Shown: one piece after another, positions 9,787-20,185 of the stretch | Position numbering within the stretch: position 1 is the stretch's first letter | Layout: each line of letters opens with the position of its first letter | From: Pseudomonadales bacterium | GTDB lineage: Bacteria > Pseudomonadota > Gammaproteobacteria > Pseudomonadales > Azotimanducaceae | Assembly: GCA_029251375.1 (NCBI GenBank) | Contig: JAQXDL010000032.1 | Span: 62,001 to 126,000, forward strand | Direction of reading: 5' to 3' | Length of the DNA stretch: 64,000 bases | The notes under the pieces: model-generated | Database searches by the model: none | Told to the model about the DNA's origin: nothing | The model's input: the letters and a program-made list of their open reading frames with translations, nothing else | Made by a program: the position numbers and the translations under genes

Positions 9787-10737
9787 TTATAGAGCCGTGC
9801 TGATAGTGACGGTGAGTTGATGTCGCTGTTGCGGTGCTAGTTCCACGGCATCCTCGCCAATATTCGCTGTTTCAATACAAAGCATGGATAAGTAGTCTTG
9901 CGAATCAAACTGCGATAACCGTTCGGCCTTGTCGATCCACGGATTCCACACAACGGTACTTTTACTGCCGCTGCTGTGTAATTTGATTGAAGGCTTGTCA
10001 TCTTCTTTTACAATGATCGGGTCAGCCGCGTCATAGTAGATACGGTCTGTTTCGCCGTTAAACAGTAAGTCACCCTTCTGATGATGTTCTTGCCAATCAT
10101 CTAAGCAATCGAGATAGCGACAATTGGCCAAACCAGTGACTTGGGTCTGACTAATATCGGCAACGGGCAAATAAGTGTGTAAAGCGTTCGTAAAGTGTAC
10201 GGTTTGCTCGCTGAGGTTGTGCACGCTAAAGGTGATTGTTAAGTGCGTGGAAATGGTAAACACAGCCTCGAGGCGCGTCGCATGTGGCCAGTGGATGTGT
10301 TCGCCAGCCGCTATCGCTAAGCTCAGGGTAAGTATGGTGCAATTGTCGTCGACGGCCTTAATATCCTCTAACAACCAATCTTGGTTGCGCACAAAGCCAT
10401 GAGCACTGGGTACTTGATCCTGTGCGTGTGGAGCTGATGCCTGCACAGTTGTTGGGTTTCGGTTGAAATCACCAAACCAGGGCCAGCAAATAGGGATGCC
10501 GCCGCGCAACGGGCTACCAGCTTTATAGTCGCAGGAATCGCTACACCAAATAGAGGCGGGTCGTCCCTTAGCTTGATACTGGCTGAGCTGAGCACCTTGT
10601 AAAAACACTGTCGCAGTAGCTGCTTCATTATGGATATGCACCGCTAGTAGCGCTTTGTGTAGCTCAATCACCACGCCGGGCAATTCGCCAAACTGTTGAT
10701 AGAGTTGTTGCATTTGTTGGCCTGTTTCGACTGCCAT
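9787..10737 (-). CDS. yeaD: D-hexose-6-phosphate mutarotase (YeaD-like aldose 1-epimerase)
   Basis: This 316-residue protein has the YeaD layout: FLQGAQLSQYQ with the sugar-binding start, PLRGGIPICWPWFGDF (the family's RGG-P-CWPWFG signature), PSAHGFVRNQDW with the catalytic His, and a late glutamate region MLCIETANIGEDAVEL carrying the conserved E-T-A. These enzymes interconvert the alpha and beta anomers of glucose 6-phosphate and related sugar phosphates in the cytoplasm. The gene stands alone and is divergent from the ABC-F gene. Nothing unusual is visible. Confidence 0.86.
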   Translation of the reverse strand: MAVETGQQMQQLYQQFGELPGVVIELHKALLAVHIHNEAATATVFLQGAQLSQYQAKGRPASIWCSDSCDYKAGSPLRGGIPICWPWFGDFNRNPTTVQASAPHAQDQVPSAHGFVRNQDWLLEDIKAVDDNCTILTLSLAIAAGEHIHWPHATRLEAVFTISTHLTITFSVHNLSEQTVHFTNALHTYLPVADISQTQVTGLANCRYLDCLDDWQEHHQKGDLLFNGETDRIYYDAADPIIVKEDDKPSIKLHSSGSKSTVVWNPWIDKAERLSQFDSQDYLSMLCIETANIGEDAVELAPQQRHQLTVTISTAL

Positions 10738-11015
10738 GAGTAATCCTGAGTAAAGAGATCAACAATAGCCTAATGCATCGCAATAGGCAGAATAAACTCG
10801 ATTTTCTTTAAAGTGCTCGCATCCTGTTGTTGCACAGTTCGATTTAGCGCCGTTAGCAACAGGGTTAGCACTCGGTGAAGGTGTCTATGACGACATAGGT
10901 ACGGCTGCCGCGGTCGACATTTGTGACAAAAAGCTATAGGATGCGCGCGCTCAAGTGGCGTCATTGTATTAGATAGCGTGCTTGTTACACCCATCTCAAG
11001 CATCCAGGAATTACT

Positions 11016-12620
11016 TTGATAACCACCGCAAATATCACCATGCAATTTGGCGCTGCGCCCTTATTTGAAAATATCTCGGCGCAATTTGGCCACGGTAACC
11101 GTTATGGGCTGATTGGCGCCAACGGCTGCGGTAAATCAACCTTCATGAAGATCCTCAGCGGCGAGCTTGCGCCGACATCTGGCAACATATCGATTAGCCC
11201 GGGCAACAAGGTGGGTACCTTGAGTCAGGATCAGTTCGCTTTTGAAGAATTCAGCGTTGTTGATGCGGTGATTATGGGGGATGCCAAGCTTTGGGAAATC
11301 AAGAGAGAGCGAGATCGTATCTATGGCCTGCCTGAAATGAGCGAAGCCGACGGTATGAAAGTGGCCGACCTTGAGATCGAGTTTGCGGAACTAGACGGCT
11401 ACACGGCCGAAAGCAGAGCTGGTGAGATCTTGATTCAGGCAGGTATTGACGAAAGCCTACACTTTGGATTGATGAGCGAGGTCGCACCTGGTTGGAAGCT
11501 GCGGGTACTCTTAGCCCAAGCACTATTCTCAAACCCCGATATTCTGTTACTTGACGAGCCTACCAATAACTTGGATATCCACAGTATCAGTTGGTTGGCG
11601 ACTGTTCTAAACGAACGTAAATGCACCATGATTGTTATCTCTCACGATCGTCACTTCCTAAACTCTGTTTGTACGCACATGGCAGATATTGACTACGGTG
11701 AACTGCGTATCTATCCCGGTAACTACGAGAGTTTCCTTGAAGCGTCAGCCTTGATCCGACAGCAGCTGTTAACCGAGAATGCTAAAAAAAGTGACGAAAT
11801 TGAAGAGTTGAAGGGGTTCGTTGCACGCTTCTCTGCGAACGCATCTAAAGCAAAACAGGCGAGTTCACGTGCTAAGAAACTCGATAAAATTGAACTCGAT
11901 GAAGTGAAGTCTTCAAGCCGTATGACGCCTTCTCTAAATTTTAAACAAGAAAAGCAGCTTCATCGTCAGGCGCTTGTGTTGGAAGATTTAGAACACGGTT
12001 TTGATGAGGGCGTGTTGTTCTCCAAAGGCAATATGATCATCGAAGCAGGCGCAAGACTGGCTGTCATCGGCGAGAATGGCGTTGGCAAAACCACTTATCT
12101 GCGCTGCCTGATGAACGAAATCAAGGCGAATGTTGGCGAAGTGAAGTGGTCAGAAAATGCCACCGTCGCCTATTGTCCGCAAGACAGTACTGAAGACTTT
12201 GATTCAGATTTAACTTTATTTGATTGGATGGCGCAGTGGCGTAAGCCAAGTCACGACGATCTGATGATCCGTGGCATGCTGGGACGTTTATTGTTTACCG
12301 CCGACGATGCCAATAAAAAAGCTAGGGTTTGCTCCGGTGGTGAGAAAAATCGGCTGTTGTTCGGCAAGCTTATGTTGTCTGATGCAAATGTGTTGATCAT
12401 GGATGAGCCAACTAACCATATGGATATGGAGGCAATTGATGCGCTCAATCAAGCCTTGATGCAATACGATGGCACCTTAATTTTTGTCAGTCACGATCGC
12501 GAGTTTGTTTCTACGCTTGCGACTCGCGTGATGGAGATTAAGGACAAAGAAGTTATCGACTTCCAAGGTACATATGACGAATACCTGTCAAAGAAAGAGC
12601 TGCAGAGTAAAGCCGCGTAA
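11016..12620 (+). CDS. ybiT: ABC-F family ATPase, YbiT type
   Basis: The product (534 residues) matches YbiT: two ABC ATPase domains in one chain with no membrane segments. Walker A sites are GANGCGKST (about residue 35) and GENGVGKTT (about 350); signature and Walker B regions include [11 protein letters not shown] and [11 protein letters not shown]. The linker between the domains is basic and helical. ABC-F proteins act on ribosomes, and YbiT-like members relieve particular stalls. The start is TTG at 11016 behind CAGGAAT; alignment of [11 protein letters not shown] to the YbiT amino terminus supports it over the ATG nine codons downstream (11040). Confidence 0.93.
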   Translation: MITTANITMQFGAAPLFENISAQFGHGNRYGLIGANGCGKSTFMKILSGELAPTSGNISISPGNKVGTLSQDQFAFEEFSVVDAVIMGDAKLWEIKRERDRIYGLPEMSEADGMKVADLEIEFAELDGYTAESRAGEILIQAGIDESLHFGLMSEVAPGWKLRVLLAQALFSNPDILLLDEPTNNLDIHSISWLATVLNERKCTMIVISHDRHFLNSVCTHMADIDYGELRIYPGNYESFLEASALIRQQLLTENAKKSDEIEELKGFVARFSANASKAKQASSRAKKLDKIELDEVKSSSRMTPSLNFKQEKQLHRQALVLEDLEHGFDEGVLFSKGNMIIEAGARLAVIGENGVGKTTYLRCLMNEIKANVGEVKWSENATVAYCPQDSTEDFDSDLTLFDWMAQWRKPSHDDLMIRGMLGRLLFTADDANKKARVCSGGEKNRLLFGKLMLSDANVLIMDEPTNHMDMEAIDALNQALMQYDGTLIFVSHDREFVSTLATRVMEIKDKEVIDFQGTYDEYLSKKELQSKAA

Positions 12621-12797
12621 ACCCCTTCCTACAGGCCCACGGATTTCAGTATCGTTGTTTTTTTCTGGTATGTCAGCGCGATAGGCGCGCCCACCAGAGA
12701 AATGTAGCGTTTCGACATTGAGTTATAAAAATTTCCGAATGTTAAGTTCGGTTTACTTTGTTAGCATGTTGATATTAGAAACAGCGGTTATCCTGCC

Positions 12798-15275
12798 ATG
12801 CGTTCTCACCCAGTACGTTTGCTTATCGTGATCATTATTGGATTGGTCATAGGTGTAAGTGCCGCGTACAGTAGTCATCTCTTGTTGAAGCAAAGCCACG
12901 CGAACCACCTCACGAAGATGGAATCACTTGCGTCTCTGGTTGGCAAACTGAAACAGCCTGATGGGCTTGCACAGTCAAGTTCCCTGACTGAGGACATTAT
13001 CGATGCCTATTTGACGGGTTCTGAATTCGATTGTGTGTCGATACAAGACCAAGTACTGGCGCTAGATAGAGACTGGCCCAACGGTTGTTTGGGTAGGTTG
13101 GATTTGCGTTATGCCTACGTTTATAAATCTGACCAAGACGTCGATCTGAAACTCAACGTTTATGTGCTGCGAACGCATCTTTTTACGCCGATTTTTTTTG
13201 AGGTGGCTGGATATACCACGCTTGCGTTAGCGGTTTTGCTGTTAATTTTTACCTTAGGTCAAGCTCGTCGTCGCCAATTGGAAAACCTGCAAGAGGAGCT
13301 CTCAAGGATCTCTTCTGCGAAGCTTAAGGAGACCATATATGCGTCTCTGGATGCTGTGATAACAATGGACGAAGGTGGCTGTTGCGCAGATTTCAATCCG
13401 TCTGCGGAACGTATTTTCGGGTTTAAAAGAGACGAAATTGTCGGTCAACGTATAGGCGACGTTATCGTCCCTGAGGAATACCGAGCTGCGCACGCCAACG
13501 GACTGGCGCGGTTTAGGAAGTCTCAGGTTAGCGAAATCGCAGGAAAACGACTCGAGTTACAAGCGCTGCGTAAGAATGGGGAAATGTTTGCTATCGAGAT
13601 GGTTATTCAGGTCATAGGGTTTGAGAGCGAAACGAGTTTTGTCGCTTTCATCCGTGACACTTCCGAAGAAAAGCGAATTGCAGCAGAACGCGAGGATGCT
13701 CTTCTAAAGGCTGAAGGCGCGTTGCAGACTAAATCCGACTTCGTTGCAACAATTAGTCATGAGATACGCACACCGTTGAACGGCGTACTCGGGGTTCTCA
13801 GTCTCTTACATCAGACTAAAATTGATGCCGAGCAAAAAAAATACGTCGAGGTTGGGCGTCGCTCTGGCGAAATGTTACTTCAGCTCATCAACGATATTCT
13901 CGACTTTACAAAAATTGAAGCTGGAAAGTTGGAACTCGATATCGCGCCATTTTTCGTAGTTGACATAGTAAAATGCGTAACAGAGATGCTTGACTCTGAG
14001 GCACGTCTGAAAAAGATTCAGCTTCATGTTGAATGTGAACTTGACGACACCGTTCGAGTTTTTGGCGACGCGGGCCGCCTGCAACAGGTTCTCGTCAATA
14101 TTTTAGGCAACGCCATAAAATTTACAGAGGTTGGGCGTGTTACGTTATCGGTGGTCGAAATCAGTCCGACTAGCAGTAAGGAGCGACACTTACTTTTCAC
14201 CTGTTTAGATACAGGTGTTGGTATAGCCCACGATAAGCAACCAAACATATTCGAAAAATTCAACTCTAGCAAACCAATCGGCTCTGCCGTCAGTCAAGGC
14301 TCGGGGCTTGGTCTGGCTATTTCTCGTGAGCTTCTGTCGCTAATGGGTGGCGCTATAGCTTTTGAAAGCACACCGGGCATTGGCTCTAAATTTTGGTTTT
14401 CGGTGCCGTTCCCAGCCGTAGATGAGTTCGACACTTCCCCACAAGTCCGTTCCAATTCGCCGCCACTGGAGGTTTTTTTGCCTCTGCTCTCAAAGCAAGT
14501 TCTGCTCGCCGAGGACAACCCAACGAACAGTATGATTGCGCGTGTGATGCTCGAAAAAGCCGGTCATAGTGTTTATACAGTCGCGGATGGTTTTGAGGCC
14601 TTGCAGGCAGTGAAAAACTTTAGATTTGATGCGGTATTCATGGACATTAGTATGCCGATAATGGATGGGTTAGAGGCAACAACGGCGATACGCAGTCTTC
14701 CTGACGACCAAGGATCATTGCCGATCATAGCGTTAACCGCTCATGTATTAGAAAAAGAAAAAGATCGTTTATTTGATGTAGGCATGGACGATTTCATCTC
14801 TAAACCTGTCAGTCAGAATATGCTCCTGGAAACGCTAAAGAAGTGGACGCCTAAAGAAATAGAACCTGGACAAGAGCCTCTTTCTATCGTCAACGAAAAT
14901 AATGGAGCCGCTGAGTCGATTTTAAATCAACCTGTGTTTGATGCCGCAGTGTTGCAGGGGTTGCTTAATGACACTTCTCAGGACGCCTTTCTGAAATTGA
15001 TTGTTTCTTTTCGGCAGTCATTAGTAAGCAGTGTTAGCGTCATGAAGGACGCTATTGAAGTGCAAGATGCGGCAGCGCTCGATCATGAAGCCCATGCGCT
15101 CGGTAGCAGTGTGGGTGCATTTGGCGGACAACGCCTTTTCGCGTTGTGTCGAGCGATATGCTTTTTTTATGCAAAGGGCGAGCATGATCGTGCTATCGAG
15201 ATGGCTTTAGGCATTGAACAGCTTGCGGATAAGACTCTCGTAGCGATCGAGTCAAAAGCGACTGAGCTTGTTTAA
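12798..15275 (+). CDS. Hybrid sensor histidine kinase (PAS-HisKA-HATPase-REC-HPt)
   Basis: The 825-residue protein has two membrane segments (about residues 7-28 and 134-152) around a small periplasmic sensor part containing two Cys residues. Then come a PAS domain (about 178-290), HisKA with FVATISHEIRTPLNG (His 321), a HATPase domain (NILGNAIKF, DTGVGI, GSGLGLAI), a receiver domain (LLAEDN, phospho-acceptor Asp 616 in FMDISMP, Lys in ISKP), and a C-terminal HPt domain (EAHALGSSVG, His 766). This is the BarA/ArcB-like layout for a multistep phosphorelay. Its partner regulator is not adjacent and the signal is unknown. The gene has its own upstream gap of about 180 bases. Confidence 0.92.
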   Translation: MRSHPVRLLIVIIIGLVIGVSAAYSSHLLLKQSHANHLTKMESLASLVGKLKQPDGLAQSSSLTEDIIDAYLTGSEFDCVSIQDQVLALDRDWPNGCLGRLDLRYAYVYKSDQDVDLKLNVYVLRTHLFTPIFFEVAGYTTLALAVLLLIFTLGQARRRQLENLQEELSRISSAKLKETIYASLDAVITMDEGGCCADFNPSAERIFGFKRDEIVGQRIGDVIVPEEYRAAHANGLARFRKSQVSEIAGKRLELQALRKNGEMFAIEMVIQVIGFESETSFVAFIRDTSEEKRIAAEREDALLKAEGALQTKSDFVATISHEIRTPLNGVLGVLSLLHQTKIDAEQKKYVEVGRRSGEMLLQLINDILDFTKIEAGKLELDIAPFFVVDIVKCVTEMLDSEARLKKIQLHVECELDDTVRVFGDAGRLQQVLVNILGNAIKFTEVGRVTLSVVEISPTSSKERHLLFTCLDTGVGIAHDKQPNIFEKFNSSKPIGSAVSQGSGLGLAISRELLSLMGGAIAFESTPGIGSKFWFSVPFPAVDEFDTSPQVRSNSPPLEVFLPLLSKQVLLAEDNPTNSMIARVMLEKAGHSVYTVADGFEALQAVKNFRFDAVFMDISMPIMDGLEATTAIRSLPDDQGSLPIIALTAHVLEKEKDRLFDVGMDDFISKPVSQNMLLETLKKWTPKEIEPGQEPLSIVNENNGAAESILNQPVFDAAVLQGLLNDTSQDAFLKLIVSFRQSLVSSVSVMKDAIEVQDAAALDHEAHALGSSVGAFGGQRLFALCRAICFFYAKGEHDRAIEMALGIEQLADKTLVAIESKATELV

Positions 15276-15360
15276 GCCTTTGCAGAGCTTAGTGCGGGTA
15301 CTTGGATTGATAAAGCAGTAAACTATACGTTGGCTTCATGGCTGATGAGGAAATGTGAGG

Positions 15361-16347
15361 ATGCAAACGAGACAATTTAGACCTTTTGGGGGCATTAGCG
15401 CCTTAACTTTAGGCGGCGGAGGTCTTGGTCAAGTCTGGGGTGCAACGTCGCGAGCGCAAGCGCTCGAAACGGTCGCTATTGCTTTGGATAACGGCATCAA
15501 TCATTTAGATGTCGCGCCCATGTACGGTAGAGGCGAGGCTGAAAGTGTTGTTGGTGAGGCGCTGAAAGGTAAGAGCACCGATGGCCTGCACATAACCACC
15601 AAATGCCAGATTGGCACACCGGCGGAGCATAATGTTTATGACAGGCTTAATGCGTCGCTGACCGACAGCTTGAAATTGTTGGGCATGGAGAAGGTGGATT
15701 TGTTTCTCATGCATTCGCAGTTGATCGAAGACGACTACCAGTTGTTTAAACATAACCAGCTCAGAGCAAAAAATGCGACAACCTTAAGTTGTTACTTCAA
15801 TGAGGTCATTCCCGCTTACGAACGATTGAAACAAGAGGGTAAAATCGACAACTGGGGCATTGGCGGTATGGGGCAAAAAGAAGCTTTGTTGGCTGCGCTT
15901 AATCACGAGATTCAACCTGCGGCTGTTCAGTGTATCGTCAATCCTCTTAATTCAGCGGGGGGAATAAGCTATGTATCGGAAACCTTCGACCCCAAAATAA
16001 TCCTGCAGACATGTCAAAATAACGACATTCCTATCCTGGCGATCAGAGCTGTTCAGGCGGGTGCTTTAACGTCATCAATGGATAGAGAGCCACACCCGTC
16101 TGGGTTTGATGCTGAAGACTTTAAAGATTTTGATAGAGCCGCGCCTTTTCGGCAGCTGGCTAATCAGTGGGACGAATCCCCAGCGAGCCTTGCGCATCGA
16201 TACGCATTGAGTATCCCCAAAGTCGGTTCGGTTATCTTGGGCGTGAAAAACCAAACAGAATTGGAAGAATGTTTACAGGCCGAGAGGCAAGGGCCCCTCA
16301 GCACTGATCAAATTGCAACGCTGGAAAACTTGTTCCAAGCGCCATAA
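15361..16347 (+). CDS. Aldo/keto reductase
   Basis: A TIM-barrel aldo/keto reductase of about 328 residues. Visible family positions are Asp and Tyr in HLDVAPMYGRGEAE, Lys in ITTKCQIG, and His in LFLMHSQL; the C-terminal VILGVKNQTELEE is the NADP-binding end. The sequence resembles the broad group that includes L-fucose/D-threo-aldose dehydrogenases and Tas-like proteins, so the substrate cannot be assigned. I chose ATG 15361 because GAGGAA lies at an ideal distance upstream; GTG at 15355 is also in frame. It follows the sensor kinase after about 85 bases and may be separately transcribed. Confidence 0.85.
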   Translation: MQTRQFRPFGGISALTLGGGGLGQVWGATSRAQALETVAIALDNGINHLDVAPMYGRGEAESVVGEALKGKSTDGLHITTKCQIGTPAEHNVYDRLNASLTDSLKLLGMEKVDLFLMHSQLIEDDYQLFKHNQLRAKNATTLSCYFNEVIPAYERLKQEGKIDNWGIGGMGQKEALLAALNHEIQPAAVQCIVNPLNSAGGISYVSETFDPKIILQTCQNNDIPILAIRAVQAGALTSSMDREPHPSGFDAEDFKDFDRAAPFRQLANQWDESPASLAHRYALSIPKVGSVILGVKNQTELEECLQAERQGPLSTDQIATLENLFQAP

Positions 16348-16373
16348 TGGAGATTCGTTTTACAGAAGGTTAA

Positions 16374-17525
16374 CTAGCTTTGTCTGCGCGACGACATCTT
16401 CTTGAAATGTTTCATCCCATCCATGGCGCGGACCTTTGGGTTGCCCGGTTTAGTCATGAACTCAGGCACGACTGCGCCTTCTATCGGCACACTGAATTCA
16501 AATCGACTTCTTCTGGGTACGTCACACACATCTTCGTCGCAGGTCTGCCAACTGACTTCACCACTTAAGTCTAGCATCGTAGGGACCGTAGTAGAGGTGA
16601 TTGCACCATTTGCAGTGATAGGTAATCTCAATTCAACCCGGCCATGATTGACCTGGATTATCTCGCCGGTACTCGCCATCGTATGTGCTTCACTCGCAGG
16701 TCGAATCAGTTCACGAATCACTAATTTGGATTGTGCATCTAGCGTCAGCGTAAAAGGAATCATCCCTTGCGGCGCAGGATCTGCATACAGGTGTCGCCCC
16801 TGTGGTACGTCAATTTGACAGACAAGATGTTGCAGAACGCCAACCGCTAAATGCTCACCCTTCAGAAACACCTTAGGTTCAGCGTCCGTTGTATCGCTGA
16901 CGGGGTTACCGATGTATTCACTTAGTGCATCGCCATCAACAGCGCGCAGCAATTCTTCAGGCCCGACTCGCAATACCAGATTGTTTTCAAAAAACTTGTG
17001 GGTAATGGTGCCTTGGGAGTCGGTCACATAGGTGCCGGGGAAGGGAATGCCAAACCAAGGATGATCATCTTCTGCAATCAGCGTGTTTAGAATACCGTAG
17101 TCACGAATCACTTTAGAGTCAGGGTCAGACAACAACGTGTAAGTAATATCATAGGCATCCTGAAAATCTTTTAGCGCATCAGGTTCGTCATAACTGATTG
17201 CAAGCACGCTAATGCCGAGTGCATCGAAGGCTGACATTTTTTCTTGCAGCTGCACGAGCTGCGTTCGACAGGGTGGTCACCACACAGCGGAACGAAAAAA
17301 CAACATAATCGTTGGTTTAGCGTCGTGGGCATAGTCAAAGGGATTACCCATAACATCCAAGCAAGAAAATGCTGGCAGCTGTTCACCGATATCCGGACCC
17401 GTTGGAAACACGCCTTTAGGGTCGGTACGAGGACCAAAGCCCGGTTGCATAGGGCCGATGAAACCATCGACATCTCGCCAGCCATGCTCAGTTTTCTCAC
17501 CGCGTGTTTCGATCTCAATGGTCAT
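16374..17525 (-). CDS. Candidate selenoprotein: redoxin (UxxC) fused to a DsbD-alpha-like domain
   Basis: From ATG 17525 the first 82 residues include GPDIGEQLPAFSCLDVMGNPFDY and end in the thioredoxin-fold strand IMLFFRSAVW. The next codon is TGA (17279-17277), and the same frame continues PPCRTQLVQLQEKM, where AhpC/TSA-like redoxins read W-C-P-x-C-x-x-Q-L. The TGA therefore sits exactly at the first active-site Cys and gives U83-P-P-C86. Reading through yields 383 residues. The redoxin fold completes by about residue 195 (GIPFPGTYVTDSQGTI). The last part, with SGEVSWQTCDEDVCDVP, resembles the N-terminal (alpha) domain of DsbD, so this is a fused thiol-redox protein. A perfect hairpin follows the TGA (separate entry). 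Expected role is thiol-dependent peroxide or disulfide reduction. A Cys-to-stop mutation is the alternative. Confidence 0.75.
17246..17262 (-). promoter_or_regulatory. Putative bacterial SECIS hairpin downstream of the redoxin TGA
   Basis: Counting from the base after TGA, positions 15-20 (GCAGCT) pair perfectly with 26-31 (AGCTGC) around the 5-nt loop CGTGC. Bacterial SECIS elements are short stem-loops inside the coding region with the apical loop some 16-37 nt after UGA and a G among the first two loop bases; here the loop starts at +21 and its second base is G. The stem also encodes QLVQLQ, so chance pairing is possible. Confidence 0.55.
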
Positions 17526-17603
17526 CTTAGAATACCTTGTTCAAATTTCTTATATTCTAAACATGTCACGCAAGCGAGTGTCCTTATTGAACCTTTATTG
17601 AAC

Positions 17604-19298
17604 CTACGCCGCCGAAGCATTCGGCTGATTGCGAAGTACACGTCCAGCGCGATGCCCTGTTAATTCGCCATTTTCGACAATGACACTGCCATTACAGATG
17701 GTTGCGAGATAGCCTTGCGCTTTTTGAGTCAGGCGTGGCGTGTCATTAGGGAAATCGCGAATTAGTGTTGGTTGACCTTCAATCACCTTGTCGACATCGA
17801 TTACGTTAACGTCTGCACGTTTGCCGACAGCCAGTACGCCTCTATCAGCGAAGCCTAAAATGCGCGCCTGTGCGCTTGTTAGCAGACGTATCGTTTCAGC
17901 CAATGTGAATGTGCCTTTTTCTCGATGCCAATGTGACAACATAAAGGTTGCCCAGCCAGCATCGATGATCTGCGTTAAGTGCGCGCCGGAATCGCCAAGG
18001 CTTGGCAAGATCCAATCATTTTTAAGAAATTCTTCCATGGCCGCATAGTCATGGTTACCAAAGCGAACATGAAACAGCGCTTCGCCGTTACTCTCGAGCA
18101 TGTAACGCAGCCAAGTTTCCGCCGGATGTTCACCTGCTGCTTTAGCAATGGCGGGCAAACTTTCGTCAGCGCCCTTGGTGTACAGAGGTGAATCTCCATC
18201 ACCAAGCCAGTAAAAGTTGCTAACCCATGCGTCTAGCGCAGCGGTTGAACCACCCATTTCTCTGGCTTCGTCAATCAACGTGGCACGCGTGCCCGCATCT
18301 TGAATCGCCGCAAGGCGACCAGCAAAGTCCAGTTCAATCAGTGCTGTCCATGCAGGTGACATAAACATAATGTTTGTTTTCAGGCCTGACAGAAATCCGA
18401 ATGAACGCGGTAGCGCGAGACCCGTAATGTCGATACCTTCCGCTAACATTGATTCCATGATGTCGATATAGGCATTGGCTTTGCCCGGCGCGCCAGGAAT
18501 ATGCGGCGCTGTGAATATAACCCGTGAATCAGCCGCTAAACCTTGTTCGCGCAGCAACGCCATTTCAGAATCAAGTCGGGAGTATTCAAGCACATTTTGT
18601 ATAAGACCGTTGTTCTTACCGGCCGCCTTAGCGATAGCCACCATCTCGTCAGTCTTGGCGAACGTGCCCGGAATACTTCTCCCATCAGGCATCTTGTGCG
18701 CAACAAGTCTGCTGCTCGAGAACCCAATGGCGCCTTCCGATACCGATTTACCCACTAACTCCGCCATCTGCTGGATTTCATCAGCGGTCGGCTCTTCATC
18801 AACGCCACGCTCACCCATGACATAAGTGCGGATGGCACAGTGGCCAACCATGCCTGCGAGGTTGATGGCCGGATTTAGCTTCTCAAGAGAATTCAGGTAT
18901 TCACCATAGCTTTCCCAATCCCACGGAAGGCCATTCAAAATGACGTTGCTCGGAATGTCTTCAACCGATTCCATCATGTTAGCCAAGTACTCGCGGTCCT
19001 GCGGCTTGCAAGGCGCGAATGTGACGCCGCAGTTACCAATCAGGGCGGTTGTTATGCCATGCCAGACAACCGGTGTGAGATCAGGATCCCAGCCCGCCTG
19101 TGCATCTAGGTGGGTATGTAGGTCAATAAACCCAGGAGTGACAGCATGCCCTTTGGCATCAATTTCTCTCGTGCCGGTGCCTTCAACTTTGCCGAGGGCA
19201 ACAATAGTGTCCTTGTCGATGGCAACATCGCCCAGATAAGGTTCAGAGCCGGTGCCGTCTACAATAAGGCCGCCACGTATGATCAGATCGTATGCCAT
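17604..19298 (-). CDS. N-acyl-D-amino-acid deacylase / D-aminoacylase family amidohydrolase
   Basis: A 564-residue amidohydrolase. It begins with the urease-like composite domain (YDLIIRGGLIVDGTG), has the metal-binding HxH in PGFIDLHTHLD, the GNCG motif that holds the bridging-cysteine position in D-aminoacylases, and GDSGAH late in the barrel, with RADVNVIDVDKV in the closing beta domain. The family hydrolyses N-acyl-D-amino acids or relatives, including dihydropyrimidinase-like substrates, in the cytoplasm. It lies upstream of and on the same strand as the redoxin gene (78-base gap). Substrate is inferred only at family level. Confidence 0.86.
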   Translation of the reverse strand: MAYDLIIRGGLIVDGTGSEPYLGDVAIDKDTIVALGKVEGTGTREIDAKGHAVTPGFIDLHTHLDAQAGWDPDLTPVVWHGITTALIGNCGVTFAPCKPQDREYLANMMESVEDIPSNVILNGLPWDWESYGEYLNSLEKLNPAINLAGMVGHCAIRTYVMGERGVDEEPTADEIQQMAELVGKSVSEGAIGFSSSRLVAHKMPDGRSIPGTFAKTDEMVAIAKAAGKNNGLIQNVLEYSRLDSEMALLREQGLAADSRVIFTAPHIPGAPGKANAYIDIMESMLAEGIDITGLALPRSFGFLSGLKTNIMFMSPAWTALIELDFAGRLAAIQDAGTRATLIDEAREMGGSTAALDAWVSNFYWLGDGDSPLYTKGADESLPAIAKAAGEHPAETWLRYMLESNGEALFHVRFGNHDYAAMEEFLKNDWILPSLGDSGAHLTQIIDAGWATFMLSHWHREKGTFTLAETIRLLTSAQARILGFADRGVLAVGKRADVNVIDVDKVIEGQPTLIRDFPNDTPRLTQKAQGYLATICNGSVIVENGELTGHRAGRVLRNQPNASAA

Positions 19299-19499
19299 GG
19301 TAATGCTCCTGTCGGTCTACTAGAGATAAGTTAGAATGGTTTAGCAGGGTACACTAGCTGATTTTTTAATCGAAGAACATCGGTAGCTGTTCGTTTAGGC
19401 TTGCTGAAAGTCAATTTAAATTGGTCGACCACATGAGTACTTGTCGATTGTGTAATAGGTATAATGGCGGGAATAGAGCCCCTTTGAGTGGATACCGAC

Positions 19500-20081
19500 A
19501 TGGAAGATGAAGTCAATTACAGAAATAACCCGTTACACAGTATCGGTCTAAAGGTTCTGTTGAATGAGCTGGTCGACCATTACGGCTTTGACATACTTTC
19601 CGCCTACCTGAGTATCAATTGTTTTAAGGTCAACCCGAGTATCGAATCGAGTATCAAATTCTTGAAGAAGACCGAATGGGCGCGGGAAAAGGTAGAAGCT
19701 TTCTATTTGTATGAGTTTAAGAATTTACCGAGGGCATCTGACGAGCAATTTTTGTTGCCGCCGCGAGAGCGAATTATTCCTGAGCAACAAAAACCCGGTG
19801 AACCTGCCGAGTTGAGTATTGAAGATGCAGAGCGTCTGGCAGAAAAGCGAGCGAAGAAGTGGGGCGATAAAGGGCGGGGTGGTAGACAAGGGTCCAATTC
19901 GGGTTACGCACCTAAAGACAGAGCTTCATCTCGTCACAAATCCTCTACCAGGTCTCATGCTAAATCTGACGAAAAAGCGTCTGCTAGCCCGGCTCCTGCA
20001 GCCAGCGAGCGAGTTGCAAAAGACATTGCAAAGGGCAAAGTTGATCCATGGGCAAATGCGAGAAATAGAAAGAAAACATAA
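19500..20081 (+). CDS. VF530 family (DUF2132) DNA-binding-like protein with basic tail
   Basis: Residues about 10-75 match the VF530 domain: [20 protein letters not shown], then [31 protein letters not shown]. This is a small helical fold known from Vibrio fischeri whose role is unproven. Unlike the minimal members of about 80 residues, this protein continues with a Glu/Lys-rich helix ([20 protein letters not shown]) and a low-complexity Ser/Arg/Lys tail, giving about 193 residues. Such tails often bind nucleic acid. ATG 19500 is preferred, but GTG 19488 is in frame and neither has a strong ribosome site. The gene is divergent from the deacylase. Confidence 0.8.
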   Translation: MEDEVNYRNNPLHSIGLKVLLNELVDHYGFDILSAYLSINCFKVNPSIESSIKFLKKTEWAREKVEAFYLYEFKNLPRASDEQFLLPPRERIIPEQQKPGEPAELSIEDAERLAEKRAKKWGDKGRGGRQGSNSGYAPKDRASSRHKSSTRSHAKSDEKASASPAPAASERVAKDIAKGKVDPWANARNRKKT

Positions 20082-20185
20082 TTTGCGAGGGTAACGCCAG
20101 CGGTCTTTAAGGGTGCAAGTAAAGAGTTAAACCAACAGTGCGAGTTAAGCAAGCTCGTTGAAAAAATTGATATAAGGAACAAGAA

